From: Pocillopora verrucosa
Lineage: Eukaryota > Cnidaria > Anthozoa > Scleractinia > Pocilloporidae
DNA: 64,000 bases
Assembly: GCF_036669915.1 (NCBI RefSeq)
Contig: NC_089319.1
Coordinates: 9,146,080 to 9,210,079, forward strand
Direction of reading: 5' to 3'
Shown: positions 61,001-64,000 of the stretch, in pieces
Position numbering within the stretch: the first letter of the stretch is position 1
How the letters are laid out: every line of letters begins with the position of its first letter
Position numbers and translations under genes: made by a program
The notes under the pieces: model-generated
The model's input: only the letters and a program-made list of their open reading frames with translations
Databases searched by the model: none
Told to the model about the DNA's origin: nothing

Positions 61001-61160
61001 GCCTCACTTAAGTGACAAATTATGAGGAAGGACTCGCTTTAAGCGAAAGCTCCTATTCTACGGGCAGATTGATAAAACTATCCTCAATACTACGCGAAGA
61101 CTAGTTAGTTAAAAACCTACTGTTCATTGTTCCAGTAAACCCACAGAAAACCTACACGTT
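61001..61160. repeat. 160-bp block present only in unit 2
   Basis: Flanked by CTCAC and TCACAATTATT, which are directly joined in unit 1 (50617-50630). Within it are the palindromes TCACTTAAGTGA (61005-61016) and CGCTTTAAGCG (about 61034-61044). It is either an insertion in unit 2 with a TCAC duplication, or a deletion in unit 1 through TCAC microhomology. Confidence 0.6.
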
Positions 61161-61510
61161 TCACAATTATTTCATATAAGCAAGAAACCGTAATTCCTAT
61201 CGACTCAGTGCATAGCAGCCCACAGTAATCTTCGATCGACACGAGAGAAGCTCTTCTATCATTTGCCTTCGGCTCTTGATTTGTGAACTTTGTTCGTGTT
61301 CTCTCAAAGCTCCTCAATGAATCCCGCGTGGATTATAGCGTTGATAACCAGAGAGTTTTATTATCTTAAATGTATAGCAAACGCCCTTTATTACAACCAC
61401 CACCTCGGAAGATGCCTGGTTGCGCAAAAGATACTTAAAGATTGTAATGCGCGATAGAAAAAAGTAAGTATTTTAGAGTACGCCATGGGTATGAAGTGAC
61501 TGAGGTTCAG

Positions 61511-63250
61511 TCATGTTAAAGAACATTTGGATGAGGTACTAACATCTCTTATTTTTACCAGAGTGTCTCTCTGTTCCATCACCTCAGCTATATGAGGGCT
61601 AAATCGGTAATGGTTTGCACTACCATAAGTGGTCTTGATAACTTGGAATTCATCTATACTATGAAGAGTTCTGACCGTGCCTTCTTGTTCAAGCGTCCAG
61701 TTCTTCATATAATCCCGCCATTCTGCGGCTTTAAACGCGAAATGGTACACTTCTCCATTTACTCTGTAGGAGGATTCAGCCGCTTGCCGTAGCGTGGCAA
61801 AGTCAATAGCTTCATCAAGGTCATCTGTGAAGTGAAATCCTTCGCCCAAACGTGCCTCATGGCCATCCGCACTGTATGGGTTTTCACCTTTATTCACGCC
61901 TCGGTAAAGCGTTCCATCTTCTAGCTTTGACAAGTGAATAATTTCACCTTCTCCTTCGCTAAGTACGGTTTTCCAAGCATGGATAATTGATGATCCACTG
62001 CATCCTAAAGGTCTGCCTGTTACACCCGTGCCGCCACTCGACTCTTCTTCATCTGAAACACCTTCTCTTCTCTCGTCTTCTCCTTCGCTTATCTCTGTAG
62101 CTGATACATACACCCATTCACCGAATTCACCATCTGCTTCGCTTTCACCACTGTCTGTTTTGCTTTCCTCGACTTCCCTTTGACTCTCCTCAAATTCTGT
62201 TTCCCTTGCCTCCCCTGCTGAATGCTCCATCCTTCTAAGGACTCCACCCTTTTCGTCACTTCCTAGACCTTCTGCTTTCCTTCCCTCGCCAACCAATCGA
62301 CCCACTCCCTCAGCGTCTTCGCTCGATCTATCTTCTGCCTCCCTTCCATTAGTGTGTGGTTGATCCTCACCTCTATCGGCTCTTGTCACGGCTGATGACG
62401 CACCCGAATCCTCGCTATTTTCTCGTTCCGCCTTGGAATGATTTGATACAGGTTTTGACTTTTCGGAATCGGATTCAATTGGAACTTCTACATGTTCGAA
62501 CTCCGCCAAGTCGTGATGGTCATGTGGATGCGTAACTCTACCTCCTTTAAACAGAGTTCCGACATCATAACCTCCTACTCCGTCCATGATGGGGGACATA
62601 ACACCCCCCACCACGCCCCCGATAATCGTCTGTGGGTCTTTACCCGTGGCAACATTAGTCCAAGCTTTGATTTGTCCGGCTGGAGTATACTTCCCTTCTA
62701 TAGCCGACTCTACTCCAGTTGTTATGCCATCCATCACAGCTCCCCCTGCGATACCCCCGGCAACCATTCCCACTGGACCGCCGGATACCCCTAGAACGCC
62801 CCCTACGACAACCCCAGTTGACCTTGAAGCCTTCTTCATTGCCTCATTCCCACTCTTTCTGTCCCCGATGGCATAGTGTATTCCACCTTTGATGTGCCCT
62901 ATCACAGGCATGCCATTGGCTACTTCATTGGTGGTGTGAATGACCACTTTGCCAGACTCGACCGCAGCTTCAGCCGTATGCTTTGCTAACTTGACGACAG
63001 TCTTATTCAAGGTATCCACTCGTCCAAAAGTGGCTCCAGAAGCGGCTGCCATGGCACCTGTTGCTACGGCAGAGCCAACTGTTTCTCCAACGTGACGTAC
63101 AACCGTCTTGGAAGCGGCATTTCCCGTAAACTTGGCGCATTCGACCGCAGCATTATTCAGAGCATCAACCTGACCAAACGTAACTCCAGCGGCAACTGAA
63201 GTGGCAGCGGTGGCGATTGCTCCTCCTACTGTACTCACTTCGTTTCCCAT
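61511..63250 (-). CDS. MGNEVST-2: unnamed protein with dual lipidation motifs and ART-like domain
   Basis: Intronless, 579 residues, complete. The start MGNEVST fits the N-myristoylation pattern (Gly2, Ser6). Residues 1-47 and 51-96 are tandem versions of one motif (GVTFGQVDALN, GATFGRVDTLN). Residues 105-240 contain PVIGHIKGGIHYAIGD and a glycine-zipper-like run (GGPVGMVAGGIAGGAVMDG, 157-175) that could insert in or pack against membrane. Residues 250-410 are an acidic Ser/Glu/Asp-rich linker. Residues about 440-560 form a folded domain with TLYRGVNKG (447-455) and LGEGFHFTDDLDEAIDFA (468-485). By eye this recalls the opening motifs of ADP-ribosyltransferase-like and DUF3990-like folds; a catalytic Glu was not identified. 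The last residues, SSKCSLT, place Cys fourth from the end, a weak CaaX. There is no signal peptide. The family is not recognised, and the biochemical role is unknown. Confidence 0.88.
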   Translation of the reverse strand: MGNEVSTVGGAIATAATSVAAGVTFGQVDALNNAAVECAKFTGNAASKTVVRHVGETVGSAVATGAMAAASGATFGRVDTLNKTVVKLAKHTAEAAVESGKVVIHTTNEVANGMPVIGHIKGGIHYAIGDRKSGNEAMKKASRSTGVVVGGVLGVSGGPVGMVAGGIAGGAVMDGITTGVESAIEGKYTPAGQIKAWTNVATGKDPQTIIGGVVGGVMSPIMDGVGGYDVGTLFKGGRVTHPHDHHDLAEFEHVEVPIESDSEKSKPVSNHSKAERENSEDSGASSAVTRADRGEDQPHTNGREAEDRSSEDAEGVGRLVGEGRKAEGLGSDEKGGVLRRMEHSAGEARETEFEESQREVEESKTDSGESEADGEFGEWVYVSATEISEGEDERREGVSDEEESSGGTGVTGRPLGCSGSSIIHAWKTVLSEGEGEIIHLSKLEDGTLYRGVNKGENPYSADGHEARLGEGFHFTDDLDEAIDFATLRQAAESSYRVNGEVYHFAFKAAEWRDYMKNWTLEQEGTVRTLHSIDEFQVIKTTYGSANHYRFSPHIAEVMEQRDTLVKIRDVSTSSKCSLT

Positions 63251-64000
63251 CTCTCTTTATATATGAATCTTTATTTTATATCTAAAGACCAACAGAATAT
63301 AATATAGTTTATATTATATTGCTGTTACAAAATCGAAGACAACGAAAAAGCGTGGGAGGAGAGGGTGAGGTAAGGGACGGTTGAGTTACTTCTTTGAAGA
63401 TTAAGAAAACGGGATAAGCTATGGCAATAAATACAGATCAGCCTCAGAGAACTAACATCCTTTATGCTCTCTTTCTACAGGATGGCAATCAAACTCAATT
63501 TTGTTTGGTTAATTACCATCAAATGCGAATTTGGGCCGAAACTTCAATCGATTGCAATGTTCAACTGTCTGCTCCACTAATGAAAAAATTTCGTTCGCCC
63601 TTAAAAGTTTGTTTGTTTTTGCTTTTTCTAGCTCCAAAGTCTAAAAGCTGTTGCGTTTGCGTGACTGTTGTCATAGCGTGATATTGGAGGAAACGGATTC
63701 TGTTTGGTTTGGATTTGACTTTTTCGTTTTTTTTTTTTTGTTTTTCTTTTCTAACCAACAAAATTCAAGGATTTCCTATTTTTTTTTTACAAACATTTAA
63801 CAAATGTCAACAAAGAACTGATTAGCATACACAAGCACAAGATTTCGATCAATGGAGACACTTTCCTGTGAATGTAATTATCTGTAATAGTCGTGTTGTC
63901 CTAGCCTTTTTGATCGGTCAAACCATTAAAATCCCCCCCCCCCACGTCTCTATTTTAAATGGGGACAGAGAGCACTAAATCACTAGCATTGTTGATAATT
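63251..64000. other. Upstream region of MGNEVST-2
   Basis: Near-identical to 52527-53230, with a roughly 25-base extra piece at about 63885-63910 and a longer C run at about 63934-63944. It is presumably promoter sequence shared by the two copies. No gene was seen. Confidence 0.5.

Larger units (their letters stand above)
59975..61510. other. Intergenic region between C' and MGNEVST-2
   Basis: Counterpart of 49592-51218. It contains a family I MITE and the 160-base block described separately. Some 120 bases present near 50960-51000 and elsewhere in unit 1 are missing here. No gene was seen. Confidence 0.6.
54362..64000. repeat. Tandem segmental duplication, unit 2 (continues beyond window)
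   Basis: Direct copy of 44455-53230, offset by 9.9 kb at the left and 10.8 kb at the right because of indels. The larger ones are about 500 bases at 57126-57625, 160 bases at 61001-61160 and about 250 bases in the MGNEVST linker. It contains psi-B', C' and MGNEVST-2. Confidence 0.9.

Overview
The window is eukaryotic nuclear DNA, most likely from an anthozoan cnidarian such as a coral or sea anemone. The evidence is short coding exons with GT-AG introns, AT-rich non-coding DNA, many short inverted-repeat elements, an intronless Shaker-type potassium channel, and a tandem array of lineage-specific BTB-kelch genes. This assignment is inference; nothing in the sequence names the species.

Layout. 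462-5077 (minus): a small secreted cysteine-rich protein built from two similar exon-encoded domains. 6858-15995 (plus): a complete 12-exon kinesin-14 (KIFC1/HSET type) whose spliced exons give an uninterrupted 719-residue protein. The two genes are divergent and share about 1.8 kb of upstream sequence, with cell-cycle-type motifs near the probable kinesin promoter. 15996-21216: no supported gene. 21217-22755 (minus): an intronless Kv1/Shaker channel of 512 residues ending in a PDZ-binding motif, with a 32-bp near-perfect palindrome about 110 bp upstream. 22756-33756: about 11 kb with no supported gene. 33757-38806 (minus): a four-exon ankyrin-repeat/SOCS-box protein, best matched to ASB3, predicted as a CUL5 ubiquitin-ligase adaptor.

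39895-63250 (all minus) is the unusual part. It holds five BTB-BACK-kelch loci (A, B, psi-C, psi-B', C') and two copies of an unnamed gene starting MGNEVST. B, psi-C and MGNEVST-1 lie in one unit of about 9-10 kb (from about 44455). Psi-B', C' and MGNEVST-2 lie in a second direct copy (from about 54362) that runs past the window end. Decay is reciprocal: B is intact in unit 1 and broken in unit 2, while C is broken in unit 1 and intact in unit 2.

Kelch proteins A and C' end in a basic stretch plus a CaaX box (CSIM, CSIV), as in small GTPases. The intact MGNEVST-2 protein starts with an N-myristoylation motif and ends in a CaaX-like CSLT. This suggests a locus of lipid-anchored proteins: putative CUL3 adaptors next to an unknown protein whose C-terminal domain recalls ADP-ribosyltransferase-like folds. 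The lipidation motifs are visible in the sequence; the shared pathway is inference.

Repeats include a TTAACCCTTTA-ended element (five copies), a second interspersed family (four copies, both orientations), a 172-bp pogo/Tigger-like MITE with TA target duplications, a 53-bp-armed foldback and a tandem duplication of about 360 bp.
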